NCBI GenBank assembly: GCA_018894105.1
Contig: CM032120.1
Span: 29,906,710-29,970,709, forward strand
Source: Jacaranda mimosifolia
Lineage: Eukaryota; Streptophyta; Magnoliopsida; Lamiales; Bignoniaceae
Length of the DNA: 64,000 nt
Reading direction: 5' to 3'
Made by a program: the position numbers and the translations under genes
In this document: piece by piece, positions 1-12,982 of the stretch
Layout: every line of letters starts with the position of its first letter
Position numbering within the stretch: the first letter of the stretch is position 1
The notes under the pieces: model-generated
The model's database searches: none
What the model saw: only the letters and a program-made list of their open reading frames with translations
What the model was told of the DNA's origin: nothing

Positions 1-1351
1 AAACTTGATCATTTTTTTTTCTGATGATGAAGTGTAAAAAGATGATGTTTGGAAATTTGATCATTTTCTGGTGAACATGAAGTGTAAAACTTGTGGTTGG
101 GAAAGCAGATAAATTGTTTTATTGAAGTTTAAGATTGTTATTTTCTAATTGTCATTTTCTAATCTTTGTTTGAGGAAGTACATTACTTACCATTATTGTA
201 ACTTTCATTCTGTATTTGCATCAATCAAATTTCATCAAATTCTGGTAGTAAAAATTGATTCCAATTCACTCTAAGACACAAGAATTTTGTAGCAAATTTT
301 GGAGCTTAAATTTTGATAAAAGAAGGACCATAACTTTACCAAAACATGTTACAATTTCAATACTGTTTCAAGAAGCAAGCAACCAGTTTCAACAACAACC
401 ATGCAACAATTTTTCAACTCCAATTTCAACACCAATACTTGAATAAATTATGATTTTACATTATAGAAAAGGGAATACATATATATTACACCCCTAACCA
501 TACATCTTTAGCCATACATCCGGATTAAAGGCAACACTTTTTTGGCAAAAATACAAACTTCAACACAATAGGGGATATTTTACCTAAATCATAAACCTTC
601 AAAAATTGGAAAAGACAAGTCTTCAAAATTGCCATTTGAACACCAAAGGCAACCAAGACAGTGCCAACAACACCAGGTAAGCATTTTTCTTCCTTCTCAA
701 ATTTGCATTTTCATGCTCCAACTCAAACACTCTAACCTTCAATTAAGGAATTTGAGCCTCCATTTCATTGATCCTTCAAAATAGTCTAGGTATGATTGTC
801 TTTGCCCTTGTATATATTGGCATGTCTTCCCACACAAAAAACCCACACCCGTTTCCTTTGGTTGAATTTGCACACACCAAAAATCTCCTTCCTAGGTTCT
901 CGTTTGTCCATGAAGTTCTTAATCAGACTAGAATTCCACAGTAGGAGACCACCTCTGCTTGTGTTGAAGATAAGGACTTGGCACCCATAAGAAAGAAAAA
1001 AAAAATGGCAGAAAGCAAAGAAAGAAAGAAACAAAAAGAGAAAGAAAAACAGAGGTAGAAAAAGGAGATAAAGAGAAAATAAAGGGCTACAACATTTTTC
1101 CCTCCATTCGCTGCTGCAAACGTGGATTCCCTCTAAAATGTTATCTGCCATGCTGGATTCCCCCCATTCTAATTTACACAAGGTGGATTATTTTAACAGG
1201 CATGTGCATTTCATGTGAGTTTTTCGTCTAAAAGTTGATAGCAGGACTTTCTTTACCCTAACATGTGGGACTAAGTTAGGCTATTTTGAGAAGCTTGGAA
1301 CTATAGTTGCAATAGGGCCTAAAGTTTGGGACTAAATTTCCAATTTTCCCT
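1..1351. other. intergenic, no gene seen
   Basis: AT-rich sequence without a recognisable gene. A purine-rich (A/G) stretch at about 985-1085 creates a long low-complexity reading frame on the minus strand that has no protein-like composition. No terminal repeats or RNA genes were seen here. Confidence 0.6.
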
Positions 1352-1473
1352 CTATTCTTCTGAAAGCATATCACATTAGGAAGATATTTTAATTCTTGTC
1401 TACTTGTTTATGTATTATTTGTTTGTGCTATTAAATTGTATACACTGTTCCACACACTATAATATCTTTATCA
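1352..1473 (+). repeat. LTR 3'-end fragment of Copia element A
   Basis: About 122 bp that match, by eye and with few differences, the last part of the LTR at 9628-10624 (compare 10500-10624). Both end in AATATC(T)TTATCA or a near variant. The match starts abruptly at about 1352, so the front of the LTR is missing. It lies 4.3 kb upstream of the gag start, much further than a normal leader, so it is either the displaced remnant of the 5' LTR or a separate scrap of the same family. Confidence 0.7.
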
Positions 1474-2509
1474 AGCTTAAAGTTTAATCTATTATCTCTT
1501 GGTAGTATAATTCAGTGGCGTTATAGTATATTGTCCCCTTCGAGAGGTGCTACTCTAATTGAATTTCTAGAACAAAATATGTACGTCTAAAATTTTCACT
1601 TTAAATAAGTCCGTTCAACCCAAAATAATAAGTAAGATCAAAATCAATTAATGAAATGCTTTGTCAACTAGTCATGCTACAAAACTTCTAGCCAAATTGA
1701 GTTTCCATAATTTACAATTGTCCAAAGGTTTCGACTTTTAAACTACATGCTCACGTCAAACTTAACAGGCTCCAACCTATTACAATTCATCAAAAGATAA
1801 AGATGATAGCCTACTGACAAACACATTAAAAACATATATATCATATTCTTACCATTTATAGAAGCCTTGATAAAACTATTTACTCTATGCATAATGTGGT
1901 CCAAGCTCATGGTATCCCGTATTTCTTCAATCTAGGTAAAGATAAGAAAGAACGGTACAAAAGGGTAAGTAAGACTTAGTGAGGTAATGATCAACATGCA
2001 TGAACAAAATATAATGATTGGAATACAGTATACACACGTAAGAAAAGCATTTATTTCAAATACAAATTACTAAAAGCACACACCAAAACAATAGAATAAT
2101 AAAAAATGGATAGATTTCATGGAAATCATGGGATAGTGTTGGAGACCATGAGCTGCTTCAACATCGTCCCATACCAGCCAATAGACTTATCATGTTTTAA
2201 TGCACTTCATAGAAAATCTCATGTTTCAAAACTAAAGAATTGAATCCATTTCAAAGAACCGAATGTACAAGAATGTTTCATTAAAAGACCCAGCTTCAAA
2301 ATTTAGGAATTCTGCTAGTTTCACAAAATCGATTGTACAAGAACATTTCATAATACCTTATATTTCAAAATTCAAAATCAGTTAAATTTCACGAAACAAA
2401 CCATACAAGAATGTTTTCACTCTGAGCTTCATGCCACAATCGCCATATAGAATAGAATAAATCACTTTCAAGTTGTCCGGTAAGATGGCTTCCATAACCA
2501 ATGCATAGA
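1474..2509. other. AT-rich spacer inside or beside Copia element A
   Basis: No open frame of note and no recognised domain. No clear primer-binding site was found directly after the LTR scrap at 1473, which argues against a simple intact 5' LTR-leader junction. Confidence 0.5.
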
Positions 2510-2902
2510 TACGGGCGAGTCAACATGACTACCTCTTTCACCAATATATCAACATAGGTCAGCCAGACTGCCTCTATCATCATTATATAAATAATTACGG
2601 GTCAGCCAACATGACTGTCTTTATCACCAATATATAAATAATTATTGGCCGATAGGAATGGCCTTCACAACCATTATAGAATAATTATGGGCTAGTAGAG
2701 ATGGTCTCCAAAACTAATATATTATGGGTTGGTAGAGACGGCCTCCACAACCATCACAGGTCGGTAGAACGGCATCTACAACCAATATATTATGAGTCGA
2801 TAGAGAGGGTCTCCACAACCAATGTATTGGGGCCGGTAGAGATGGCCTTCACAACCAACGCGGGCCGGTAGGGATGGCCTCCACAACCAATATAAATGAA
2901 TA
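2510..2902 (+). repeat. degenerate tandem array, about 45-60 bp units
   Basis: Successive imperfect units of the form GG(C/T)CGGTAGAGATGGCC followed by TCCACAACCAATATA. The first units (about 2515-2640) are longer, with GGTCAGCC and TATATAAATAATTA spacers. Later units shorten and become more regular towards 2900. The units are diverged from each other, so the array is old. Arrays like this occur in long Gypsy LTRs, but no LTR boundary could be placed here. Confidence 0.7.
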
Positions 2903-5731
2903 GCAACTAGTTATCAAGACTGTCTCACTGTTAACATCATAAAATATGGCGATGGGCTTGATAACACATCAGTTAAATCATATTATAATAGTCTCGGTGT
3001 TTTGAGAATTTCGTGGTTTATTTCACGAATTTCATGACCCAATCGAAATAAGAACATTAACTTTCAATAAAATATTATTTTTAGACAAGTATTTGAAAAT
3101 CGACTTTTCAAGAAAAGTATAGTATGAGCTATTCAATCAATTTATGAAGTTCAATGAAAGAGTTGAAGGATACGTGTATTAAAAAAGAAATGATACGGAT
3201 TGATATATCAAGTCCGAGCATGTAGAAAAGAACATAAAGTAATATCATATTACTATACATAGGTTCTTTCCCCAGTGAAAAAATCTCGTACTATCGAGTA
3301 TAAACCTCAATTGACAATATTAGGTACCAAAGCTTTCCTTAATGAACCTGATAGCTCGTTTCCTTGTTACCTAATTAACCCAAAATATCGTTTTAGAGAG
3401 ACTAAAATAGCCTTATTTTAATTTCTTAATTTATATACTATGCTCAATATATAGGTTGATAATTTATATTCCTTTCATAGCCCTTATGAATTTCAGGTTC
3501 GTATGTTAAGATGTTAAATATGTCGAATTCTTGTCTATCATTTAATCACATTTCTAAATAGTAATTATTTTATATTTTAAAATCATTAAACCATATCTTA
3601 TGTTTTTAAATTGAAGCTCCAATGGCTCATTTGGCCTAAACAACATAATTTTACTCATTATTTTGATTCTTGATAATTATCCAACTTATTTGACTTCATT
3701 CAAGTTCCCTAAATCAAACTTTATCACAAGGTTATAATTCATTTATTATCTTGAACTTCTTCTAAGCTTAATCATAGGTCCACTATGGACCGTACTCATT
3801 GTGAATTCTAATTCTAATCATTTATGTCTTGATCTCAATGATCAAAATATTGAATTCATATACTTATTTTAAGCCCAATCCTACTTTATATCAAGTTAAA
3901 GCTTAACCTAAATTTTATAATTCCTCAGTTATATCTAATTCATATATAAAATTCTCATAAGTACTTGAATAACACTTTACATTGTATAACTTGAAATACA
4001 ACTCTTATATCTAAGTCGATTAAGTCCTAATTTTTATTTAAGACTAGTACACATTAATCGTACAATCTAACTTAATTAAAATTTGGGAGATTAATTGAAT
4101 AAATATTTGATTGAAAAGATTTTGCCTAATTGGGCCAAAGCAAACCAAAATTCATGCATGAAAATAGCCCGGGTGAATCCGAAATCAAAATATGGACACC
4201 ATTAATGTGTCTCGCTGGGCCACCACTAAAGTTGGAAACCGCTACCACTAACAAGGGCGTCTCTTTTGGTGAGCAAAACCCCTCACTCAATTTCGTGATT
4301 TGACATCATTTGCCTAGTGAATTCGACGAAAAATAGTTACAAACCAATTTCGCCACCACCGCCTTCTAATCACCATAATGGTGCACTATTTCTTTAAATT
4401 AACACCGCCAATAGTTCACCCACTTTGTTCTGACCAAAGGCCATCCATTTATCGATACTTCTCACCATCAGAAATAGAAACCCACCCCACCGACCACTTC
4501 ACACTGTCGCCCATCATTTCTCATCAATTCTTCTATAGTTTTAGGAAGTTTTTGATATGGTTGAGCTCGCCATAATGAAAGGAATTTATTTATGGAGTGA
4601 GGTTTTAAGGCAGATTTTTAAGGGTTCATCGCTTGAGAAAAACTGGGTTGATTTGTGAGAATTTAAGAAAATGTTAGGCAGAAGATTATACATAAACCTA
4701 TTTTTCAAAATTCTAAGTTAGCCCCTAATAGTTTGTCACCGCCTACAATTATGCCAAAAAACTTCCAAATTGTCTTACAATTCGACCCCAAACTTTGAGT
4801 CTGGTCCTTGTAGACTTTGTTATCACATGTTAATCCCCATCATTCTAGGATTTCAATCAATTGGGTCCCTTATTTTATTTATAATTTGGCCCTTTAGTTT
4901 TCAATGATTATTATTCAACTTAATAATATTCAATGGAGGCCTATTCATCTATTTTACAATTTATTATTCAAAATCTAATTCATTATTTCCTTACTTTTAA
5001 AAAATTACAGTTTGAATTCATACGTTTCAAAATTTATAGAAGGTTTCCTAGTATTGTTTGAATTACATGCTTAATTAATTTGAGACTTTATTCGGTTATA
5101 AACTATGTTGAGTTTTGGTTATATATTATTGCTTCATTCTGCATGTTTTATAGTAGGACAAAAATTAATAATAAAGATAATAATATTATAAGTCCACTAT
5201 TTTTTAACGTGCATGCTAGCCATTGCTTAGAATTAAGAAACAGATCCTGTCTTTATTATCCCAAGAAAGCGTGATGCTATATTTCAAGGAAAGTAAGTGT
5301 TAGTCATTTCATTGGTTAGCAATCTACTATCTTTGTTTAAGAAAATAAGTATTACCATTATCATGAATGAGGACACCTACTGATTCTTTTAACTATAAAG
5401 GAAAAAAATAGGTTGGTCTTGTTTGATTTCAAATACTTAATATTTTTGCTTGACTTTAATAAAACAAATTCAAAACAGACTGTGCATCTTATTTATTAAA
5501 TTAGTCTGACTTCTTGGTAGTACTCTGTTCTGTCCTACTAAATTTTTTGATTTAGTGCCATCAATTTTTCCTGTTAGGTAATAATATGTTTGTATATGCT
5601 TTATTACAATATTATGTCATTCTGGAGCATGAATGAAATATTGTCCTATTTTACAACTATGGGATATACATTGCTTATGTTCAATCTAAGCGGTGTAATT
5701 GTTCATTTATACTATATTGTAGAAATTAACT
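2903..5731. other. AT-rich spacer, no gene seen
   Basis: About 2.8 kb without recognisable coding sequence. Open frames at 4378-4575 and 5080-5274 are short and of composition-driven, non-protein-like content. The stretch could be part of a long diverged LTR, but no terminal TG..CA pair with a target duplication was found. Confidence 0.45.
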
Positions 5732-6672
5732 ATGACTACAAAAAATGATATGCTGAATGTTCCTAATGAGCCCAACATGACCTACATTGGTAGTAGAACA
5801 TCGGGTGCTCCCATTGCTCCTCCCTTAGTTGCTACTGCTCCTACTCCTGTCGCAGTTGGACAAGTGGAGAAAAAAAAATTCAATGGAAAAGATTTCAAGA
5901 AATGGCAGCAAAAAATGCTATTTTATCTCACCACACTGAATCTTGCGACGTTCTTATGGGAAAAACATCCTACATTGGGGGAAATTTTGGATATGCAGAC
6001 TGTTGTAGTCACTTATGCATAAAATCATGGGAATTTCTTGTGCAAAAACTATATACTTAATGAGTTGGACAATACACTGTACAACGTTTATAGTTCCATT
6101 GCTACGGAAAGAAACTTTAGGAATCACTAGAGAAAAAGTACAAGATGGAGGATGCCGACATGAAGAAAGTCGTTGTTGGTATGTTCCTTGAGTTATCATG
6201 ATAGATTCAAATTTTGTGATGTCTCAGGTGAACGAGTTACAGATGATAATACATGAGTTGGCTGCCAAAGGAATGGCACTTGGAGAGGTATTCCAAATGG
6301 CGACTCTGATTGAGAAGTTGACCCTGGACTTCAAAAATTACCTCAAACAAAAGTGCAAGGAAATAAATTTTAAGGACTTGATTTTAAGACTAAGGATAGA
6401 GAATGACGACTGGCTTTCTCAAAAGTGAGATGGTAGCAATGCTTATGAGAGCAAAGTGAAGTGGTGGAGCAAGGGCCATCAAACAAGTGGAAAGCAGACT
6501 CGTCCAACGACAAAGTGAGAAAAAGAAAAAGAAGTTTGAGGACAACTGCTATGTTTGTGGCAAAGCAGGGCATAAAACTAAAGACTGCCAAAATCCTCAA
6601 CAAAGAAGGACTCATAAGAAGGGCGGGCCTCAAAAGAAGAGAAAGACTGCCTATGCAAATGTACTGAGATAG
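5732..6672 (+). pseudogene. Copia element A gag (broken)
   Basis: Capsid/nucleocapsid part of a Ty1/copia polyprotein. It starts at ATG 5732. The first 97 codons are intact and contain the typical KFNGKDFKKWQQKM segment. After a stop at about 6020 the homology continues across frames: LCKNYILNELDNTLYNVY (about 6035-6090), then the ELQxIIHEL and FQMATLIEKL segments (6198-6428). The frame ends with a complete CCHC zinc knuckle, CYVCGKAGHKTKDC (6547-6588). Several stops and frameshifts separate the blocks, so no Gag can be made. The family assignment rests on the order of these motifs. Confidence 0.85.
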
Positions 6673-6739
6673 ATTAGATAGTGTTAATGACTTGAATCTA
6701 TCAGTCGTGGTTTCTAATGTGAATCTAACAAAAAATCCT

Positions 6740-7000
6740 AAGTAGTATGGATGGATACTAGAGCCACTCAACACGTGTGCTCAGACAAAAACATGTTCAC
6801 AAAACATGATAATGTTAACGATGAGAACCTGTTTATGGGGACTCTTCAACTTCCAAAGTACATGGAGATGGAAATGTGGCGCTCAAGATGACTTTTGGAA
6901 ATGAGCTGTCTCCCAACAACATGCTTCACGTGCCAAACATAAGGAGAAATCTAGTGTCAGGTCCCATGCTTGGTAAAAATGGATTTAAGCTTGTTTTTAA
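6740..7000 (+). pseudogene. Copia element A protease remnant
   Basis: Aspartic protease block with the frame WMDTRATQHVCSDKNMF at about 6748-6800. The family normally has D-T/S-G-A at the active site. Here the glycine is arginine (DTRA), which should abolish activity. The downstream part, with [13 protein letters not shown] at about 6925-6965, is the usual transition towards the GAG-pre-integrase region. Confidence 0.75.
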
Positions 7001-7149
7001 TTGAAAAAATTTGTGCTTACTAAAAATATTGTGTATGTCAAAAAAAGGCTATTTGTGTGATGGGCTTTTTAAAATAAAAGTAACCATCACACCCAAGAAT
7101 AACCAAAAGATGTTACTGATAAAAACAAAGTAAATTTAGCTTACTTGTT

Positions 7150-7935
7150 GGAGTCTCTAGCTTTATAGCATCATAGACTAAGGCATGTAAATTTTGGTAC
7201 TTTAAGTAAACTAGCTAAAAATGACCTTTTACCTGAGTAGGATCTTGGCACAAAAACTAAGTGTGAAGTTTGTGTTAAGGCAAAAATGACAAAAACTTCT
7301 TTTAAGGCAATTGAGAGAAGCACTGAACCATTAAATTTAATTCAGACGAACATAAGTGATTTAAAAATGGTGCAATTAAGAGGAGAACAAGATATCTTAT
7401 AATCTTTTTAGATGATTGCATAAGATATTGTTCATATTACTTTCAAGCAAGGATGAAGGAATTGAAGTATTTAAACATTACAAAAATGAAGTTGAGAATT
7501 AACTCGGAAAGAAAATAAAAATACTTAGAAGTGATAGAGGTGGTGAATATGTTCACCCATTTGAAGAGTTTTGTGCTGAACATGGAATAATCCATGAAGT
7601 AATAGCACCTTATGTACCAAATCAAATGGTATTATTGAGCGCAAAAATCGAACGTTAAAAGAAATTATAAATGCATTACTAATTAATTCAAGAGCACCTC
7701 AAAACATATGGAGAGATGCAATGCTGACTGCAAATCATTTACTTAATAAGATACCTCACGAGAAATTACAACAAGCAGCATAGGAGGCATGAAAAGGGCG
7801 TCCACTATCTTGCCAATATTTTCAAGCATGAGGGTATCTAGTTAAAGTCGGAGTACCAACTCCTAAAATGGTCAAAATAAGACCTAAGACTATTGAGGGG
7901 ATCTTTATTGGTTATGCACAATATAGTGCGGCCAA
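7150..7935 (+). pseudogene. Copia element A integrase (broken)
   Basis: Pieces of the GAG-pre-integrase and integrase core are readable across frames: HVNFGTLSKLAKNDLLP (about 7185-7235), the [14 protein letters not shown] zinc part (about 7263-7305), and ILRSDRGGEYVHPFEEFC (about 7525-7575) with the catalytic Asp, followed by HGIIHEVIAPYVPNQ. Several in-frame stops lie between. The core leads at 7868 into RPKTIEGIFIGYAQYS, the normal segment between integrase and reverse transcriptase. Confidence 0.8.
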
Positions 7936-8300
7936 TAAGTTTTTTATATATAAATTTGATATTAACGACATTCAAGTCAGTACAATAATCGAGTCAAGGA
8001 AAGGAAGCTTCTTTGAAAAAGCATTTCCATGGAAAAAGAAAGAAGGACGAGTCATATTTAAAAGATCTACATCAACTGAATATGTCATTGTATGTCTATA
8101 TGTAGACAATATGTTGACCATAGGAACTAATAGTGACATACTTAGAGACAAAGAAATTGCTAAGCCACAATTTTGATATGAAATATATGGGTTTCGCAGA
8201 TGTCATTGGAATTAAAATTGTAAAAACATCTAATGTGCTAGTGTTGACACAACCTCACTATATTTAGAAAGTGCTACAGAAATTTCTAGATCTAGCTAGT
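7868..8300 (+). pseudogene. Copia element A reverse transcriptase, internally deleted
   Basis: A 102-codon frame fuses the end of the integrase region (EGIFIGYAQYSAANKFF) almost directly to the C-terminal part of the reverse transcriptase (YVIVCLYVDNMLTIGTN, 8074-8124). Most of the RT fingers and palm is absent, so the element carries a large internal deletion at about 8040-8075. The catalytic box reads YVDN instead of YVDD. Downstream, DMKYMGFADVIGIKI at about 8175-8220 continues the connection domain in another frame. Confidence 0.8.
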
Positions 8301-9000
8301 AGCCTCGTGAAAACGCCCATAGATATAAGAATAAAGTGAAGGAAATACTCATGTGGATCACACATATAATTGGAAGCCTCATGTACATTATGCACTGCAT
8401 GAGGCCAGACATTGTATATGCAGTTGGTGAGCTAAGTAGGTATACAAACAACCCTGGACAAGAGCATTGAAATGCCATTATCAAAGTATTGAGGTACCTA
8501 AAACATACCGTGAAGTATGAGTTGCACTATACTAGATATCTAGTTGTAAATTAAGGGATACAACGATGCTAATTGAATATCTTATTCAAATGAGTCCAAG
8601 TCCATGAGTGGATATGCATTCACTTTAGGTGGGGCTGCCATATCGTGGAAATCCTCAAAGCAAACCTACATAACTAAATCAACGATGGAATTGAAGTTCA
8701 TTATGTTGGATAAGGCAGGCTAGGAAGTATAATGGCTATGCCAATTTTTGGAAGACATTCCAAATTGGCCAAAACCTCTGCTGGCAATTTGCATCCACGA
8801 TGATAGCCAATCTGCCATTGGAAGGGCACAAAGTAATATGCGTAACAGTGAGTCTCAACACATACAGATGAGACATAACATTGTTAGACAACTGTTTCTA
8901 GTGGAGTTATCTCAATTGACAACTTGAAGTCTAAAGATAACCTTATGGATCCGCTAATTGAAAGGTGTAAATAGAAAGCAAGTAAATAAATTATGGGAGA
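8301..9000 (+). pseudogene. Copia element A RNase H (broken)
   Basis: C-terminal RNase H domain of the copia polyprotein. Clear segments are [18 protein letters not shown] (about 8595-8650), [27 protein letters not shown] (about 8795-8835) and HIQMRHNIVRQLFL (about 8860-8905). Several stops interrupt the frame. The order and spacing of the blocks match the family, so this end of pol was not rearranged, only mutated. Confidence 0.8.
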
Positions 9001-9627
9001 GAATATGATTAAAGCCTTTTAAAAAACTGAGTCACCATAACGGAAACCTACCTATGTGATTTGAGATCCTATGAAGTAGGTTCTAAGGGTAAAACAAGTA
9101 ATGAGACTGTGACTCGATGTGGAAGCACTATATAGGGGGCACAACCCTCTATTCCATTCCGTTGATGAGCATACAGTGCATCCTGCAAAAGTTTTAGGTT
9201 AAGCATTGCTTTTAATAACTCTTATATCTTGATATTTCGAGTGGAGTGTAGCAAAAACCTCTTAATGAGAAGTCACCAATGTGATTAGGGATTGGGCCGA
9301 TCCTACGAGAATTTTTAAAGCTGAATTTTCAGAGTAGTAATCATGAATACCAAGAATTGTTCAGGGCCAAAATGAACACAACAGTTAAACCATAAAACTA
9401 ACTATTGAGTGGTGTTGTATGTAGTATTGTTGTCTTGGTGTACACAAAAGCTGAATTGTTCGAGACATCATGTTCACTGGTTACCAAGTGCACCCGATAG
9501 TCTCACTAAGGAAGGTTTAAAGCCAAAAGCTATATTTCCCAATGTAATATCACTCGAGTTGAACCTTTGCTTGCATCTGCATTCATGAGTATATTTATAA
9601 GACTATTTGCTCCTTCATGTGGGGGTT
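9001..9627 (+). other. Copia element A 3' untranslated region and polypurine tract
   Basis: About 600 bp of non-coding sequence between the RNase H remnant and the 3' LTR. It ends with TGTGGGGGTT (9619-9628), the purine-rich plus-strand primer site directly before the LTR start TGTTAGAA. Confidence 0.65.
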
Positions 9628-10624
9628 TGTTAGAATTTTGGCACTTAAGTATGAAGACCCACCAACTTTGGAGGGAAATAAAATGAGATTTATGAAGCCA
9701 ACAATTAATAAAACCTATATCAATTAGTTTGTCTCATTGAGAGGATGTTGTTAGTGTAGCTGAGTGCCAAAACTAATAAAGTATTAAATGAGCAAATTGA
9801 GTTAAAGAATAAACTATGAGCTAAATACTATCTAAGACATGAGAGTGGGTGGATAGTGTCCCAAGCTAAATGTGTACTTGCAATCCGGGACATTATTTTT
9901 TGGAGAAAATTTATTTTAAAATAAATAAATAATTAAGTGATAATAATCCAAAAATAATAAAACTAATTTTTTATATAATAATAATTATTTTAAATTTTGG
10001 GTCTTGAGACCAAAATAATTCGTCCTAGAGTCATGTCTAATCTCTTAAAAAGAGTTGCAACTCATAGCCTTTGAAATTCAAATAAAGGTCATAACCTTTA
10101 TTTAGTCTAACAGATTTAGAGTCATGTTCTATAGGAATAGGTATTTAGGTCCTACAAATATAGGTGCTACCTAGTGTCATTTCATTAGAAAAGTACGTAC
10201 ATACATACATACGTATACTCTATCATACAAATGCATACGCCATCATACACATTTCATTAAGTACAAAGGTTCAAATCAGTCCGCTTTGGAGGTTCAACGG
10301 ATAAGAGTGTCGCCTTTGACTGTTCAGAATCATTGTATCTTGGGAGGTTATTTGTCAGCAGTCATCAGGCACCAATAGGAGACAGATAAAACCTTAAGGA
10401 AACTACGTTTGTGCAGGCCTCAACTCACCGTAATTCTATTAATTGATTTTGTACTCAACTTTGCTACTAGTTTGCCTTCTTTTTTGTTTATCTTCCCTTA
10501 ATTTATTCTTCTAAAAGTATATCACATTAGGAAGATATTTTAATTCTTCCCGATTTGTTTCTGTATTATTTGTTTGTGCTATTGAATTGTATACACTGTT
10601 CCACACACACTAATATCTCTATCA
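9628..10624 (+). repeat. 3' LTR of Copia element A
   Basis: Starts TGTTAGAATTTTGG right after the polypurine tract and ends with CTAATATCTCTATCA, giving a 997-bp LTR with TG..CA ends. Its last 125 bp recur at 1352-1473. It contains a short GTACGTACATACATACATACG microsatellite around 10192-10215. No target duplication could be confirmed because the 5' end of the element is not intact. Confidence 0.75.
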
Positions 10625-12977
10625 CTCATTATGGATTTTGTCTATTTTAAGGGCATTCCTATCTTTTTAGTGATCCTACATTATCACTCTTGTTCGTGAT
10701 GACTTCACATAAGATCTACAGCTTTTGAAACATGATATTTTCTTTAAAAGCCACAAAAGGATCCTCTAAGTGGCTGGAAATTCGAAGGCTAGCGTCTGTA
10801 GGTTATTGGGAACCAAGAAGTAGATAAGGGATGAGAAAACAAATCAATTTATTAATTGTTTATCGCATATTAGTCTATCACACATAAGCATCCTCCATTT
10901 TCTTGGATGCATTTTCGATCTCTATATCCCCTTTTTGTGTTAGTATAATTTTCGTTTACTTTTACTGTTGTCATACTATTTTCTTGGAATTTGGAATAGA
11001 ATAATCTATATAAATTTTTTTGATAGAGATGGTGTTAAGGGCAACACAAAAATGAATATTATGGCATCTTTTGATTTTCTAAAGTGATTATTAGCCATCG
11101 CAATCAAAGTTGAAATAACTGTAATTATTAATAACTGGAGTTTTTCGAAGTTTAGATTAAATATGAAGCATAATTAAGTTATAGATATTTTTTCACGTGG
11201 ATTCTATGAAGTTTACAATATGCACAATATAAATTGTTCATACGGATAGGATGAGCAAGTGGGAGAGTTGCTAATCCTGTACTCTGCTATCATACTTGAT
11301 TATCTATTAAATAAAAAATATTCTGAATTTAATATTTATTATTTAGTGTTTTATGCATTTATGTATTCAATTAAGTAGAAAATATTATGTACTCATGTAT
11401 CCAATTAATGAGACTTCATTACACGAAAGAAAGCCATTTAGTGTGATCAAATGAGAAAATGGAACATTTTATGGCCATATTTTCATGTTTTATAATAGAA
11501 CTCAAGAAACACTTTATTAGTATTTCATATATATATATATATATATTGGATTTATTATCCGCATCATTCTTTGACCTGGGGACTAACCTCCCAACCCATG
11601 GTGCTTATAGGGCGCAGCCACCTCAAGCTGACCGTAGCCTTATACGGTGCTTTGCGCTGCCAAATATATAAGGGAATAAAATTGTGTCTCTGCTAACAGC
11701 TATAGCTTTTAGCCTAGTAATTTGCCCTTGATTCTAGATATATGTATATATATATACACTTATTTATAAAGGGCAAACCAACTCAAATTTCCATATGATT
11801 GCAATTGGTAATGCTTTCTATTACTTCCAATTATTTTATTATGTTCTTACTGAAAAATTAAAAAGAAACAATAAAAAAAAAACATATTCCCAAATAAATG
11901 CTGCTTTATCTTTTCCCAATACAATAAAATCCCAACAAATATATGGTATCCTCCACCAATGATCACGCCACAAGGTAAGCAAACATGACTCTAGTCTATA
12001 TCAAAACAAACTCAAAAAATCAACATAATCTTTACAATAATTCCTTATTCCAATCTTTGTTCTCGTTCTAAATGTTATTTTTAGAGCGTACAAGAGTTTT
12101 TTTTCTTCTCTTTTTTCCCCCAGTCATGCAGGCTAAATTTTCTATAGAGAACATTTAAAGAACTGGTGGATCAATTTTGTGAAATTAATTTTAAACAGAA
12201 TACTTTATTTTACACAATATGGTTGGGAAAGAAAGGAAAGTCGGGCGAAGAAAAAGAGAATATGAAGGATTTTTTTTTTTTTGAGACGTAAAATCTTATT
12301 TTAGATTTTATAATTTTTTTCTATCAAGGTATAATTGGTATATAACGTTTGGTTTAGTAGTGTTCAACCGTCATTGTATAAGCATAAATATTCTCTTTTT
12401 TATATAGTATAGAAAAATAAAAAATATTGTTGATGATTTATTATTAGAGTGAAATATGTCCATAAAATAAAATTGTGAAATTATCTGTAATAATGATTCA
12501 ATTTATATAAAAAATAAAATTAAATACTACGAATTAAGTAAGAATGATATAAAAGATCATCAATAAATGATAATATATACTTTAGGTTTGTATCAACTTA
12601 GTATAATGCAGCTAAAATATGCAATATTAAATATATATATATATAATATGTGCACGGCGACGACGTCACAACTCACAAGTATGTGTATGATATATATATA
12701 TATATATACACACACACTAGTTAGGGGCGCACTGCACTCTGCGCGGTGTTGAATTTTACCCTAGTAGATGTGTAGTGTAGTGTATTTTCATAGTTTTCTT
12801 GTTGTACCTGATAATAAAAATTTTATATGCCATGTTGAATTACCTTAATAGTTTACTATATATGTGTTATGTAGCACGATTTTGATAATATCTTTATTTG
12901 TTTGGCATTAGGATGTGTTATGTAGTAATGTTTTTATTTCATTGATTATCTCAAATTTCTTAATGTCAAGGTCAAAT
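10625..12977. other. intergenic, AT-rich with microsatellites
   Basis: No gene recognised. TA/TATA microsatellites sit at about 11527-11546, 11738-11758, 12632-12650 and 12690-12710. Two short GC-rich islands (about 11575-11665 and 12652-12745) stand out against the AT-rich background but show no coding or repeat pattern that could be named. Confidence 0.55.
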
Positions 12978-12982
12978 ATTGG

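Noticed and set aside
786..1181. 131-codon open frame on the minus strand
   Set aside because: Its middle is a Phe/Leu run encoded by an A/G-rich tract; composition artefact without family features.
1502..1560. TTGGTAGTATAATTCAGTGG considered as a primer-binding site or tRNA fragment
   Set aside because: It does not match the usual TGGTATCAGAGC site, lies 29 bp past the LTR end, and cannot be folded into a tRNA.
11555..12760. Two GC-rich islands, suspected Helitron or tRNA-like remnants
   Set aside because: No terminal hairpin with CTAG, no cloverleaf and no repeat partner could be found.
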